The translations under genes were made by a program, and so were the position numbers. From contig JANLFJ010000030.1 of assembly GCA_024655825.1 (NCBI GenBank), positions 1-40,737 on the forward strand: DNA of 40,737 nucleotides. Reading direction: 5' to 3'. Positions 12,982-21,203 of the stretch are shown here, piece by piece (within the stretch, counting starts at the first letter, position 1; the number at the start of each line of letters is the position of its first letter). Under the pieces are notes generated by a model that saw nothing but the letters and a program-made list of their open reading frames with translations, was not told the origin of the DNA and ran no database searches. Source of the DNA: Peptococcaceae bacterium. GTDB lineage: Bacteria; Bacillota; Peptococcia; DRI-13; PHAD01.

Positions 12982-15774
12982 TTACTTCTTCAGACCAAAC
13001 TTGTCGAACCACTCCTCTATTTTATCAACGACCAAGCGGGTATCACCCGCCAAAAATTGGTGATGGGGAAGGGAATTAATGAAAATCCGGCCGTATTTCT
13101 TTTTGATCAGCCTGCTGTCAAGCACAACGACAACCCCACAGTCATTTACGGATCTTATCAGGCGTCCGTAACCCTGCCTGAACTTCAACACGGCCTGCGG
13201 CAAGCTGTAGTGATAAAAGCCGTCCTTGCCCTCACTGACCAATTCCTCCACCCTGGCCTCTGCCAGGGGATGGTTGGGAGGAAAAAACGGCAGCCTCACA
13301 ATGACCAGCGAGGTAAGCGACTGGCCCGGCAGGTCAACCCCCTCCCAAAAAGTCCCGGACCCGAAGACTACTGCTTGCCGGTTGTTTTTCAACTCATCGA
13401 CAAGCGTGTTCCTCCGCCCGTTGACGCCGTCGGCATATAGTTCCAACCCGGCCTGTCTTAAAGGCTCAACCAGGTTTTCAAACATGTAGCGCATTTGTTT
13501 ATGAGAGGTAAACAGCACCATCGTACTGCCCCTTGTTGTTAAAAGGAGCTTTTGCAGGGCCCCGGCAACAGCCATATTGTAACTTTCTTCTCCGCTTCGG
13601 GCGGGATCGGGAAGACTCTCGTCAATCAGCAAAAGGGCTTGCTCTTCGTAAAAAAACGGCGAGGGCGCCTCGAGCGTATCCACCAGTTCCACCGGTATGC
13701 CCAGCTGTTCAACGAGATAATCAAAACTTTCCTCCACGCATAAAGTGGCTGAGGTCAGGACAACCGAAGTCTTTTTGGTAAAAAGCATATCATGAAACAG
13801 TTCTCCCATTTTTAGAGGCGTGACATTAAGGCGCAGGTCGTTTTTGGCGGTGTCTTTTTCGAGCCAGTAGACCTTGTTTTTTGCCTGTTCCCCGGAAAAA
13901 AACACCCTGGCGAGTTCATAATCAGTCTTCAACTTGCCGTGAAGAGTCCTGAGCATCCGCAAGGGTGAAATCCCCTCGCCGGTTTCGCCGTCTTCAAGGG
14001 CAGACAGCAGAAAATGAAGGCGGTCAAGAAACCGGGCTGCGCCTAAAAGCAGGTTGTCAAACATCACTTCCAGCACCTGCCACCACCGTTCCGTTCTGGT
14101 CCGTTCATGCACCCTGAGCGTCTCAATCGCCTCGTTTTCAAGAAAATACTTCTTTATCTCTTCTCCGTCCTCATTAATCCGCGAAATCAACGCTTCCAGA
14201 TCACGGATAGCCGAAAGCATCTCTTTCGCCGCAACGTTTTCCTTATTAGCCCTGGCCGAAAAATGCTGTTTCCAAAAATGAAGGAGCCCCGTTTTCAACA
14301 CTATATCCCGTTTATTCTGCAGCCGGGCCATCCTTTTGAGAAAATCTTGCAGGGAGAAAACCTCTCCGAACAGCCTGGTCCCTTCCTCTTCCAGGTGATG
14401 AGCCTCGTCCACGATAAGATACTGGTAGTCCGGCAGGATGTTTTCGCCCGTTTTAAGATCAGACAAAAGCAGGGAATGGTTGACAATGATAACATCGGCC
14501 TCCTGCGCCTTTTGCCTGGCTTTTTGGTAAAAGCATTCATCACCGAAAGGACAGGCAGCGCCCAAACAACTCTCGCTGGATGAGGACAGCTGCTGGTACA
14601 AATCAATTTCCGGTTCCCACAAGTTAATGTTATCCCTGTCTCCCGTTTTATCAGTGCTCATCCAAAGGCTGACCCTGGCCATGAACAACTTTTCCGGCCA
14701 GGACATGGATGCAGCGCTTTCTTGGGCTATCTTCCACTTATACAAACAAAGATAATTGTTGCGGCCTTTTAAGACAGCGGCTTTAAATGGTATCCCCACT
14801 TTTTTTTGCAAAAACTCGACTTCCTTTTTAAACAATTGTTCCTGCAAGGAAATGGTATGAGTGGCTACCACAACCTTCTCCCCCTGCGTTAAAGACCACA
14901 CAACACCTGGCGTGAGATAAGCCAGGGACTTCCCGACTCCCGTGCCGGCTTCCACAAGTAGATGGCGTTGCTGCTGGAAAGCCTTGGCCACGCCTTTCAC
15001 CATCTTAACCTGCTGCGCCCTTACCTGGTAATCTTTTAACCCTGCGGCAATCCTGCCGCCCGGCTGAAACATTCTTTCCAGCCCAGCAATGTCCCACTCC
15101 AGTTCATGCTCACCGGCAGCATTCGCCTCAGGTGAACCCGTATCCGGCTCAACGCATAAATCAAAATAATAATGACCTTTTTTCTCCTTCAGTATTTCTT
15201 TGAACAGTCCAGCTAAGCCGTTGTTCTCCTGTTCAAAAAAATGCGCCGTTCCCAGGAGGATATTCAGGGGAAGCGACCTGACCTTTTCCAAAAGGTGGAA
15301 AAAAAGTCTTTCCAGCGCGAGAACATCGGGCAAGGCCCGGTGCGACATTTCCACTGGAATAGACAATTCCCTGGAAAGGTGGCGAAGGCTGTACGAATTT
15401 GATCGGGGATAAATCAGCCTGGAAAGCTCAACCGAGTCAATCCGTTGGTTTTCCAGACGCCTGCCCAAGGCTTCTTCAATAAAGCCAATATCAAACCCGG
15501 CATTGTGAGCAACTAACACCCTGCCGTCCAGTATTCTCATCAGTTCTTCCTTAATTTCCTCAAAAGACGGGGCCTCCTGCACCATGGACTGATTTATCCC
15601 GGTCAGGGCTGTAATATACAGCGGCATCTTAACCCCGGGATTAACCAGAGTATTGAATACTTCGCGTGTGCCTGCCTTGTTTTTTACAACTGCGGCTATC
15701 TCAATTATTTTATCAATCCGGGGGTTAATACCCGTTGTTTCCACATCAAGGAAAACCCACTCAATGTCCTTCAT
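12982..15774 (-). CDS. dinG: DnaQ-type exonuclease / DinG-type helicase fusion
   Basis: In this 930-residue protein, residues 1-165 form a DEDD exonuclease domain (DVE at 10-12, VAHNAGFD, HRALPD). The rest is an XPD/DinG superfamily 2 helicase. It has Walker A AGTGVGKS (276-283), DEAH (456-459) and a late helicase motif QGYGRLIRS. Cys343, Cys403, Cys408 and Cys414 have the spacing of the XPD/DinG iron-sulfur cluster. It unwinds 5' to 3' and probably trims DNA or RNA ends. This fused form is usual in Firmicutes, though some lack the cluster. It starts 11 bp after ahcY. Confidence 0.92.
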   Translation of the reverse strand: MKDIEWVFLDVETTGINPRIDKIIEIAAVVKNKAGTREVFNTLVNPGVKMPLYITALTGINQSMVQEAPSFEEIKEELMRILDGRVLVAHNAGFDIGFIEEALGRRLENQRIDSVELSRLIYPRSNSYSLRHLSRELSIPVEMSHRALPDVLALERLFFHLLEKVRSLPLNILLGTAHFFEQENNGLAGLFKEILKEKKGHYYFDLCVEPDTGSPEANAAGEHELEWDIAGLERMFQPGGRIAAGLKDYQVRAQQVKMVKGVAKAFQQQRHLLVEAGTGVGKSLAYLTPGVVWSLTQGEKVVVATHTISLQEQLFKKEVEFLQKKVGIPFKAAVLKGRNNYLCLYKWKIAQESAASMSWPEKLFMARVSLWMSTDKTGDRDNINLWEPEIDLYQQLSSSSESCLGAACPFGDECFYQKARQKAQEADVIIVNHSLLLSDLKTGENILPDYQYLIVDEAHHLEEEGTRLFGEVFSLQDFLKRMARLQNKRDIVLKTGLLHFWKQHFSARANKENVAAKEMLSAIRDLEALISRINEDGEEIKKYFLENEAIETLRVHERTRTERWWQVLEVMFDNLLLGAARFLDRLHFLLSALEDGETGEGISPLRMLRTLHGKLKTDYELARVFFSGEQAKNKVYWLEKDTAKNDLRLNVTPLKMGELFHDMLFTKKTSVVLTSATLCVEESFDYLVEQLGIPVELVDTLEAPSPFFYEEQALLLIDESLPDPARSGEESYNMAVAGALQKLLLTTRGSTMVLFTSHKQMRYMFENLVEPLRQAGLELYADGVNGRRNTLVDELKNNRQAVVFGSGTFWEGVDLPGQSLTSLVIVRLPFFPPNHPLAEARVEELVSEGKDGFYHYSLPQAVLKFRQGYGRLIRSVNDCGVVVVLDSRLIKKKYGRIFINSLPHHQFLAGDTRLVVDKIEEWFDKFGLKK

Positions 15775-15785
15775 GGCATCCTCGC

Positions 15786-17039
15786 TTACAAAGCCCAGTC
15801 TTCCAGGTATTCTTTCTGTGCGCTTGTCAGCTCATCAATCTCCAGGCCCAGTGCCTCAAGACGCAGTTGAGCCACCTTCCTGTCTATCTCATGAGGAACA
15901 GGCTGAACTCCCTGTTTCAGGCTGCCTTTATGCCTGTTCAAATAAGCCAGAGAAAGTGCCTGAAGGGCAAAAGAGAGGTCCATGATTTCCACGGGGTGAC
16001 CGTTGCCCGAGGCAAGGTTAACCAGTCTTCCTTCCGCCAGCAAAAAAAGCTTGCGCCCGTCTCTCATCACGTATTCTTCGATCCCCGGCTTGATCAGGCG
16101 GCTGGAAACGGAGCTTTCACGCAAATCCGGTTTACTTATCTCAACGTCAAAATGGCCGGCATTTGCCAGGAGAGCACCGTCCGGCATCACCTCAAAATGC
16201 TCTCTGCGGATAACGTCGCGGTTTCCGGTAACCGTCACAAAAACATGTCCGATTGCGGCGGCTTTCTTCATTGGCAGGATTTCAAACCCGTCCAGCAGGG
16301 CCTCATTTGCTTTGATGGGATCAACTTCCACAATAATGACCCTTGCGCCAAGTCCTTTCGCCCGCATCGCCACACCTTTGCCGCACCAACCGTAGCCGGC
16401 GACAACTACATTTTTCCCGGCCACGACAAGATTCGTGGTGTGCATTATGCCTTCCCAAACAGACTGCCCTGTACCGTAACGGTTATCGAACAGGTATTTC
16501 ATATAGGCGTCATTTACGGCAATAACCGGTATTTTAAGCACCCCGGCCTTTTCCATGGCTCTTAAACGCGACAAACCGGTGGTGGTTTCTTCACAGCCGC
16601 CAACGATACCGGGAAGTAGGCTGCTGTATTCCTTGTGGAGGAGAGCAAGAAGGTCACCCCCATCGTCAATGACGAGGTTTGGTTCGCAGGCGAGCGCCTG
16701 CCTGTGGTGGTGTTGATATTCTTCTCCTGTCGCCCCGCGCCACGCGTAAGCCCTGATCCCGTCCTCCACCAGAGCGGCAACAACATCGTCCTGAGTTGAA
16801 AGCGGGTTGGAGGCAGTTGCCGTCACATCCGCGCCGCCCGCCTGCAAAACCTGGGCAAGATAACCCGTTTTTGCTTCCAAGTGAAGACAAACAGCAATCT
16901 TCTGCCCGGCAAGGGGTTTTTTCCTGCTAAAATCGTCCTTTATCATGTTTAAAACCGGCATAAAATTTTTTACCCAGTCAAGTTTAGCCCGGCCGGCCGG
17001 CGCCAGGCTGATGTCCCGGATACTTGATTTTTCAGACAA
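15786..17039 (-). CDS. ahcY: Adenosylhomocysteinase
   Basis: It has 417 residues from TTG 17039, chosen because AAGGAGG sits 7 bp upstream. The frame runs on to 17075. The enzyme splits S-adenosylhomocysteine into adenosine and homocysteine with bound NAD. Motifs seen: [34 protein letters not shown], the NAD loop [20 protein letters not shown] and the C-terminal [17 protein letters not shown]. It is slightly shorter than eukaryotic forms because it lacks the extra segment. A SigA-like promoter precedes it. Confidence 0.96.
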   Translation of the reverse strand: MSEKSSIRDISLAPAGRAKLDWVKNFMPVLNMIKDDFSRKKPLAGQKIAVCLHLEAKTGYLAQVLQAGGADVTATASNPLSTQDDVVAALVEDGIRAYAWRGATGEEYQHHHRQALACEPNLVIDDGGDLLALLHKEYSSLLPGIVGGCEETTTGLSRLRAMEKAGVLKIPVIAVNDAYMKYLFDNRYGTGQSVWEGIMHTTNLVVAGKNVVVAGYGWCGKGVAMRAKGLGARVIIVEVDPIKANEALLDGFEILPMKKAAAIGHVFVTVTGNRDVIRREHFEVMPDGALLANAGHFDVEISKPDLRESSVSSRLIKPGIEEYVMRDGRKLFLLAEGRLVNLASGNGHPVEIMDLSFALQALSLAYLNRHKGSLKQGVQPVPHEIDRKVAQLRLEALGLEIDELTSAQKEYLEDWAL

Positions 17040-17104
17040 TTCAATTCCTCCTTGTAAACAGATACTTTCCCTCAATTTAAGACAGAATTGTTCACGGTAT
17101 TATT

Positions 17105-17132
17105 ATTCTACCAGATTTTCCCGGGGTGTTAA
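17105..17132 (-). promoter_or_regulatory. Probable ahcY promoter
   Basis: On the minus strand TTAACA (17127-17132) and TAGAAT (17105-17110) are 16 bp apart. They lie 66 bp before the ahcY start codon. Confidence 0.6.
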
Positions 17133-17209
17133 ATTTATTTATGACCAGCAATATTCAACTTGTGCGGCAGCTTTTGTTATGCCACAATATCGTTTGAGGT
17201 GATGTCAAT

Positions 17210-17530
17210 TTGGAGATCAAAGAAATGCAGTCACGTGTCGACGACTGGATCAGCCAATTCGAGGAGGGTTATTGGCAGCCGGCAAGCATGACCCTTCGCC
17301 TGGTGGAGGAGGTCGGTGAACTGGCCCGCGAAGTCAACCACCTCTTCGGAGAAAAAACAAAAAAACCGGAAGAAGCACAAACCGACCTGGAACTGGAGCT
17401 TGGCGACATCCTGTTCATTGTGCTTTGTTTTGCCAACGCCCAGGAGATTGACCTTGAAAGAGCCTTCCTCAGGGTAATGGAGAAGTATTACCACCGGGAC
17501 GCCAATCGCTGGACAAGAAAAAAGACTTAA
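17210..17530 (+). CDS. MazG-like nucleotide pyrophosphohydrolase
   Basis: The protein has 106 residues. Start TTG 17210 follows GAGGTGA by 7-8 bp. The all-alpha MazG fold shows the metal-binding pattern LVEEVGELARE and LELELGDILFIVLCFAN (E-x2-E and E-x2-D). Such proteins hydrolyse NTPs or dNTPs to monophosphates and pyrophosphate. The specific substrate here cannot be told. It is divergent from ahcY and just upstream of tRNA-Arg. Confidence 0.85.
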   Translation: MEIKEMQSRVDDWISQFEEGYWQPASMTLRLVEEVGELAREVNHLFGEKTKKPEEAQTDLELELGDILFIVLCFANAQEIDLERAFLRVMEKYYHRDANRWTRKKT

Positions 17531-17553
17531 AGCTCTGCCGGCATTATTTGTCT

Positions 17554-17582
17554 TTGACTTTTCCCCCTTTATGTTTTATAAT
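17554..17582 (+). promoter_or_regulatory. Promoter of tRNA-Arg
   Basis: TTGACT (17554-17559) and TATAAT (17577-17582) are 17 bp apart. The tRNA starts 27 bp downstream. Confidence 0.85.
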
Positions 17583-17609
17583 TTTTTTGCCGCTTTATTG
17601 CGTCCATGT

Positions 17610-17684
17610 GCGCCCGTAGCTCAGTGGATAGAGCGCTGGCCTCCGGAGCCAGGTGCGTAGGTTCGATTCCTACCGGGCGTACCA
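17610..17684 (+). tRNA. tRNA-Arg (anticodon CCG)
   Basis: GCGCCCG pairs with CGGGCGT. The anticodon stem CTGGC/GCCAG encloses CTCCGGA with anticodon CCG, and the T loop is TTCGATT. The CCA is encoded. A promoter and a terminator bracket the gene. Confidence 0.97.
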
Positions 17685-17699
17685 TTTTGATACGTGTTT

Positions 17700-17725
17700 C
17701 TTCCGGCAAAACCGGAAGTTTTTTA
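17700..17725 (+). terminator. Terminator of tRNA-Arg
   Basis: CTTCCGG pairs with CCGGAAG around CAAAA and is followed by six T residues. Confidence 0.9.
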
Positions 17726-17760
17726 TTCGGTCTTCCCAGGCTTAATGCCCGGTCTGCTTC

Positions 17761-18222
17761 TCATCTCAAACCGGTAAAACCATTCTGCCGGAACGCTTCA
17801 TAAACCAGTATAGCCACGGAATTGCTGAGGTTCAGGGAGCGAACACCCGAACGCATGGGAATTCGCACAGTGCGGTCAGGATAGCCCCCCAGCAAACAAT
17901 CAGGCAAACCCCTGGTCTCTTTGCCGAAAACCAAAAATGCGCCGGGGGGATAAAAGACATCCGTATAGCGTTTCCCTCCGCTGGTTGTGGCCAAAAACAG
18001 CAGTGACCTCTCGGCTTTATCAAGGAATTCGTCGATATTCCTGTAAATGTGCACATCAAGCAGGTGCCAGTAGTCCAGCCCGGCTCTTTTCAATTGCCGG
18101 TCGTCGATAGAGAATCCCAGCGGTTCCACAAGGTGGAGACTGCAGCCGGTAACGGAACAGGTTCGAGCTACATTCCCCGTATTCGCTGGGATTTCCGGTT
18201 CAACCAGCACAATGTTAAACAT
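17761..18222 (-). CDS. trmL: tRNA (cytidine/uridine-34 2'-O)-methyltransferase
   Basis: The protein has 153 residues. I choose ATG 18222 (AGGTGAG upstream) over a GTG 9 bp earlier. SpoU-class knotted methyltransferase signatures are clear: VLVEPEIPANTGNVARTC at the start, FGKETRGLP in the middle and RIPMRSGVRSLNLSNSVAI at the end. It methylates the wobble ribose of leucine tRNAs using S-adenosylmethionine. It overlaps the 3' end of the YkgJ-like gene, so the two are coupled. Confidence 0.93.
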   Translation of the reverse strand: MFNIVLVEPEIPANTGNVARTCSVTGCSLHLVEPLGFSIDDRQLKRAGLDYWHLLDVHIYRNIDEFLDKAERSLLFLATTSGGKRYTDVFYPPGAFLVFGKETRGLPDCLLGGYPDRTVRIPMRSGVRSLNLSNSVAILVYEAFRQNGFTGLR

Positions 18223-18895
18223 CGCTCTCACCTTTGCCGCACAGTTCTGTCCAGAGTTCCGGGGTTACCATGTCAACCAGTAGAATATCACTAAACTCCG
18301 CCTTCCCTGTCCAGGCGTTTTCCGGCCAGTCGGCAGCCTGCACATCCGGGGCGTCGGCTTCGTGAATCGCCGCCTCCGTTCCCCCGGCTGCAATCCACAG
18401 ACGCACCAGTTCGTCCTCCCCCGTGTTGACAACAGCTTCCCTCAGCTTTGCAGCCCTGGGAGAACAGGCGGTACAAATATACGTCCGGCAGACAAGAAGT
18501 CTTTGTTGATAATGAAGACACCTCTTTTTTTTCTTATCCAAAAAAATGCAGTCACCTTCATAATCGCGGGCTAAAACAATATCTACAGACCGGCCTGAAA
18601 CGGCGATATAAGTAAAGCGCCTCAACAGTTCAGCAAAATCCAGGGCGGGAGCCAGCTTTTTATGCATCGTTAATACATCCACGCTTGTTAGGGGCATCCT
18701 CTCCCGGCAGCAAACATCACACCCTTCACAGCTGGATTTTCTCGCTCTTAAGCGGTCAAAATCGGCCGTGAGGATATAATCTCCCAGTGCCGCACAGTAA
18801 TCGTCCACACTAGCCCCCTCGTCACACACCCGGATATCAAGACCTTTTATGCCGTTCTTTCTGTAAGGTACAACCTCAACTCTGCCCTTGCTCAT
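18215..18895 (-). CDS. YkgJ-like cysteine cluster protein
   Basis: The 226-residue protein has the Cys pattern of YkgJ/UPF0153 zinc- or iron-chelating proteins: SSCEGCDVCCRE, then GDCIFLDKKKKRCLHYQQR and LLVCRTYICTAC. No membrane segment is visible. The family probably binds Zn or an Fe-S cluster, but its function is unsettled. The C-terminal 70 residues are outside the conserved core. It is upstream of and overlaps trmL. Confidence 0.8.
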   Translation of the reverse strand: MSKGRVEVVPYRKNGIKGLDIRVCDEGASVDDYCAALGDYILTADFDRLRARKSSCEGCDVCCRERMPLTSVDVLTMHKKLAPALDFAELLRRFTYIAVSGRSVDIVLARDYEGDCIFLDKKKKRCLHYQQRLLVCRTYICTACSPRAAKLREAVVNTGEDELVRLWIAAGGTEAAIHEADAPDVQAADWPENAWTGKAEFSDILLVDMVTPELWTELCGKGESDV

Positions 18896-19043
18896 AAGTT
18901 CTTCCCCACCGGAGATTTTATGATAACATTTTTTACCATTATGGCAATACTATAAACGAAGCATCCAGCGCGTGGCACCTTGATTATCTTAACAGCAATA
19001 ATCTAACTCATCAAGCAGATTTATATGTTGGAGGTGAAAATTA

Positions 19044-19205
19044 GTGGTTGAATATGCCTGTCCCTCTTGCGGCAAAAAGTCGAGACTTCCCGATTTCTGC
19101 TGCGGCCAGTCTATGGTCCAAAAAGGAAAGTATTACTGCGACTCCTGCCAGTCCCAGTCAAGCAAAGAAGGCGCATGCTGCGGTTCTCCCATGCGGATGA
19201 TTTAA
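19044..19205 (+). CDS. Cys-rich 53-residue zinc-ribbon-like protein
   Basis: GTG 19044 follows GGAGGTG with an 8-bp gap, an excellent ribosome site. The 53 residues contain nine cysteines. Two CxxC pairs (CPSC and CDSC) look like a zinc ribbon, and two adjacent CC pairs (FCCGQS, ACCGSP) repeat a CCG motif before a hydrophobic residue. The stop is followed by a strong terminator, so this is a stand-alone gene. I do not recognise a named family. Metal binding is an inference from the Cys spacing. Confidence 0.7.
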   Translation: MVEYACPSCGKKSRLPDFCCGQSMVQKGKYYCDSCQSQSSKEGACCGSPMRMI

Positions 19206-19230
19206 CACGCTCTGTTTCCTGGAATATGCT

Positions 19231-19272
19231 AAAAAAGAAGGCCTGTTTCATCAAAAAAGCCTTCTTCTTTTT
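19231..19272. terminator. Bidirectional terminator (mini protein / ylqH-like)
   Basis: AAGAAGGC (19235-19242) pairs with GCCTTCTT (19259-19266), with A-tract and T-tract flanks. It lies between convergent genes and serves both. Confidence 0.85.
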
Positions 19273-19535
19273 TATCGTTTTTCATTCTCCAACCTGTAAA
19301 TAAAGGCCAGGACCCTGGCAACAGCCTCATACAACTGGGGGGGTATTTCTGTACCCGGAGGAAACTTAACCAGCCTGTCCACCAGTTCTACATCTTCAAC
19401 CACCGGGATACCATAATTTCGGGCCAGGTCCAGTATTTTTTCGGCCACGTATCCTTCCCCCACCGCGACTATTCGCGGCGCACCATGCTGCTGCTCTTTC
19501 TGATAATTAAGGGCTACGGCTTTCTTCTTCGCCAT
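19272..19535 (-). CDS. FlhB C-terminal-like protein (YlqH type)
   Basis: This 87-residue protein corresponds to the cytoplasmic C-terminal domain of the flagellar export switch FlhB. It has KKAVALNYQKEQQHGAPRIV, then EGYVAEKILDLARNYGIPVVED, and the late FPPGTEIPPQLYEAVARVLAFIY. There is no membrane part. The self-cleavage NPTH motif of FlhB is absent. It follows a FliK-like gene 11 bp upstream, the same arrangement as ylqG-ylqH in Bacillus. Its role outside flagellar export is unknown. Confidence 0.85.
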   Translation of the reverse strand: MAKKKAVALNYQKEQQHGAPRIVAVGEGYVAEKILDLARNYGIPVVEDVELVDRLVKFPPGTEIPPQLYEAVARVLAFIYRLENEKR

Positions 19536-19546
19536 ACCGTTTCACC

Positions 19547-20311
19547 TTAAACCTTTATATCCAGGCTGATGTCCTGTTTCCTGGGGAAAATAGGCCCTGA
19601 CATCACCGGGACTATTTCCACCGCTGCAATGACTGCCTGGATTTCATCTTTTCTTTCTCTTAATATGCTTTCGGTTTCCGGCAGTTCAGCCCAAATGCGT
19701 GCAAAGATATTTTCCTCCACCATTTTTATGGCCACTTCTATCCGTCCAAGCGTATTCATGTTAAGTCCCATCCATATCTCATAAACATCCTTGCTGGAAT
19801 GCTGGCTTTTATACCGGTTTATTTCTATTCTTTGTAATTTTTCTTCATTTAAACCCGCATTAAGCAAAACAGCCGCCACCAGGTGGGGATCAAGCAGGTA
19901 ACGAAGCCCCGTTTTTTCTTCCACCGGTATTCTTTTTAAGGCGCTTATCAGTTTGCCGGTCTCTTTTTCCCCGGTTATACCTTGCCTGGCCAGCAGCTGC
20001 TTAATGCCGCCCGTGATGGTTTCTTCTTTTTCCACAGGAAAAAACGGAATTTTTTTAAGGAGCACGGCCTGGTCTTTTGGGCCGAGAACAATAAGTTTTA
20101 TCACTTCGCCGGTTTCCAGCGGTATCTCTGATTTGGCCAAAAAGCTCCTCTCCCCCACTTGCAAGAGATAGACATCACCTTCCTTGCCTGCAACCAGGGC
20201 CACAACCTCCTGCCCTGCCGCCAGTTTTAAGACCGTTTCCCAAGCGGTGCCGTCAGGGTTTTTTAACATTGTAACCAGGTTAGAAAAACTATTTTTTATT
20301 TCCAGTCCCAT
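19547..20311 (-). CDS. YlqG-like protein, FliK-related C-terminus
   Basis: The protein has 254 residues. The N-terminal 100 residues are beta-rich (QEVVALVAGKEGDVYLLQVG, then FLAKSEIPLETGEVIKLIVL). The C-terminal part contains EIWMGLNMNTLGRIEVAIKM, resembling the hook-length control (FliK) C-terminal domain that contacts FlhB. It is paired with the FlhB-like gene, which supports a YlqG assignment. The partner relationship is inferred from this pairing. It is 32 bp downstream of the DegV gene. Confidence 0.7.
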   Translation of the reverse strand: MGLEIKNSFSNLVTMLKNPDGTAWETVLKLAAGQEVVALVAGKEGDVYLLQVGERSFLAKSEIPLETGEVIKLIVLGPKDQAVLLKKIPFFPVEKEETITGGIKQLLARQGITGEKETGKLISALKRIPVEEKTGLRYLLDPHLVAAVLLNAGLNEEKLQRIEINRYKSQHSSKDVYEIWMGLNMNTLGRIEVAIKMVEENIFARIWAELPETESILRERKDEIQAVIAAVEIVPVMSGPIFPRKQDISLDIKV

Positions 20312-20343
20312 TTTTTACCACCGCTTTTTCATGACCTGGCTGT

Positions 20344-21183
20344 TCAATAAAAGAGCAGCCCTATCGTCCCGGCGCCGGCATGGGTGCCTACTACCGCCCC
20401 AACCTCGCCGATAATATGCTCCGAGTAATTCAGTTCCGAAACCAGCTTCTGATGAAACTTAACCGCCTCGTCAAGGGCATTGGCATGAACGAGAGCGCAG
20501 CGAATCGGTCCTTTTTTTTGCGAATACTCTTTAACAAGCTGGAAAATTCTTTCCAGGGCCTTCCCCTTTCCTCTCACTCTCTCAAAGGGAGTGACGAACC
20601 CGTCTTCAAAAGTCAAAATCGGTTTGACATTTAAGACTGTTCCCAATAGGGCCGATGCCCTCCCGATACGGCCGCCTTTGGCCAGGTTTTCCAGCGTGTC
20701 GACCACAAAATATGTTTTAACTTTGCTCATGGTTTCAATCGCAGTTCTTTCTACTTCATCCACGGATTTTCCGTCCCTGGCGGCCCTCGCAGCAGCCAGG
20801 ACGACAAGCCCCAGGGCCATTGACACCATCTTGCTGTCGAGAACCCTGATGTCCCTGCCGGGTAAAGAATTCTTGGCCATAAGCGCCGATTGGAACGTCC
20901 CGCTCATACGTGCTGAAATATGAATGGAAACAACATTGGAACCGTCTGAGGTCAATTCCTCATAGGCGTCTTTGAATTCTCCGGGCGACGGCTGTGACGT
21001 TCTCGGCAATTGCTCGGAAGCGGCCATTTTTTCATAGAATTCCTTTACCGTAATATCCAGGCCTTCCCTGTAAATCATGTCGCCAAACACGACTTTCAAC
21101 GGCACAACCCTGATGTCCAGTTCATTCACTAAAGAAGAAGGCAAGTCGGCAGTGCTATCCGTAACTATTTTTACCCGTCCCAT
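20344..21183 (-). CDS. DegV family fatty-acid-binding protein (FakB-like)
   Basis: This 279-residue protein of normal family length has the DegV pattern VKIVTDSTADLPSSL, QPSPGEF, SIHISARMSGTFQSA, LDSKMVSMALG and GKGGR-like LAKGGRIGRASALLG, and ends in THAGAGTIGLLFY. DegV proteins bind a fatty acid and present it to the FakA kinase. The kinase gene is directly upstream with a 20-bp gap, which fits a FakA/FakB pair. The bound fatty acid is unknown. Confidence 0.9.
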   Translation of the reverse strand: MGRVKIVTDSTADLPSSLVNELDIRVVPLKVVFGDMIYREGLDITVKEFYEKMAASEQLPRTSQPSPGEFKDAYEELTSDGSNVVSIHISARMSGTFQSALMAKNSLPGRDIRVLDSKMVSMALGLVVLAAARAARDGKSVDEVERTAIETMSKVKTYFVVDTLENLAKGGRIGRASALLGTVLNVKPILTFEDGFVTPFERVRGKGKALERIFQLVKEYSQKKGPIRCALVHANALDEAVKFHQKLVSELNYSEHIIGEVGAVVGTHAGAGTIGLLFY

Positions 21184-21203
21184 CCGGTCCCACCCCTTTT
21201 ATC

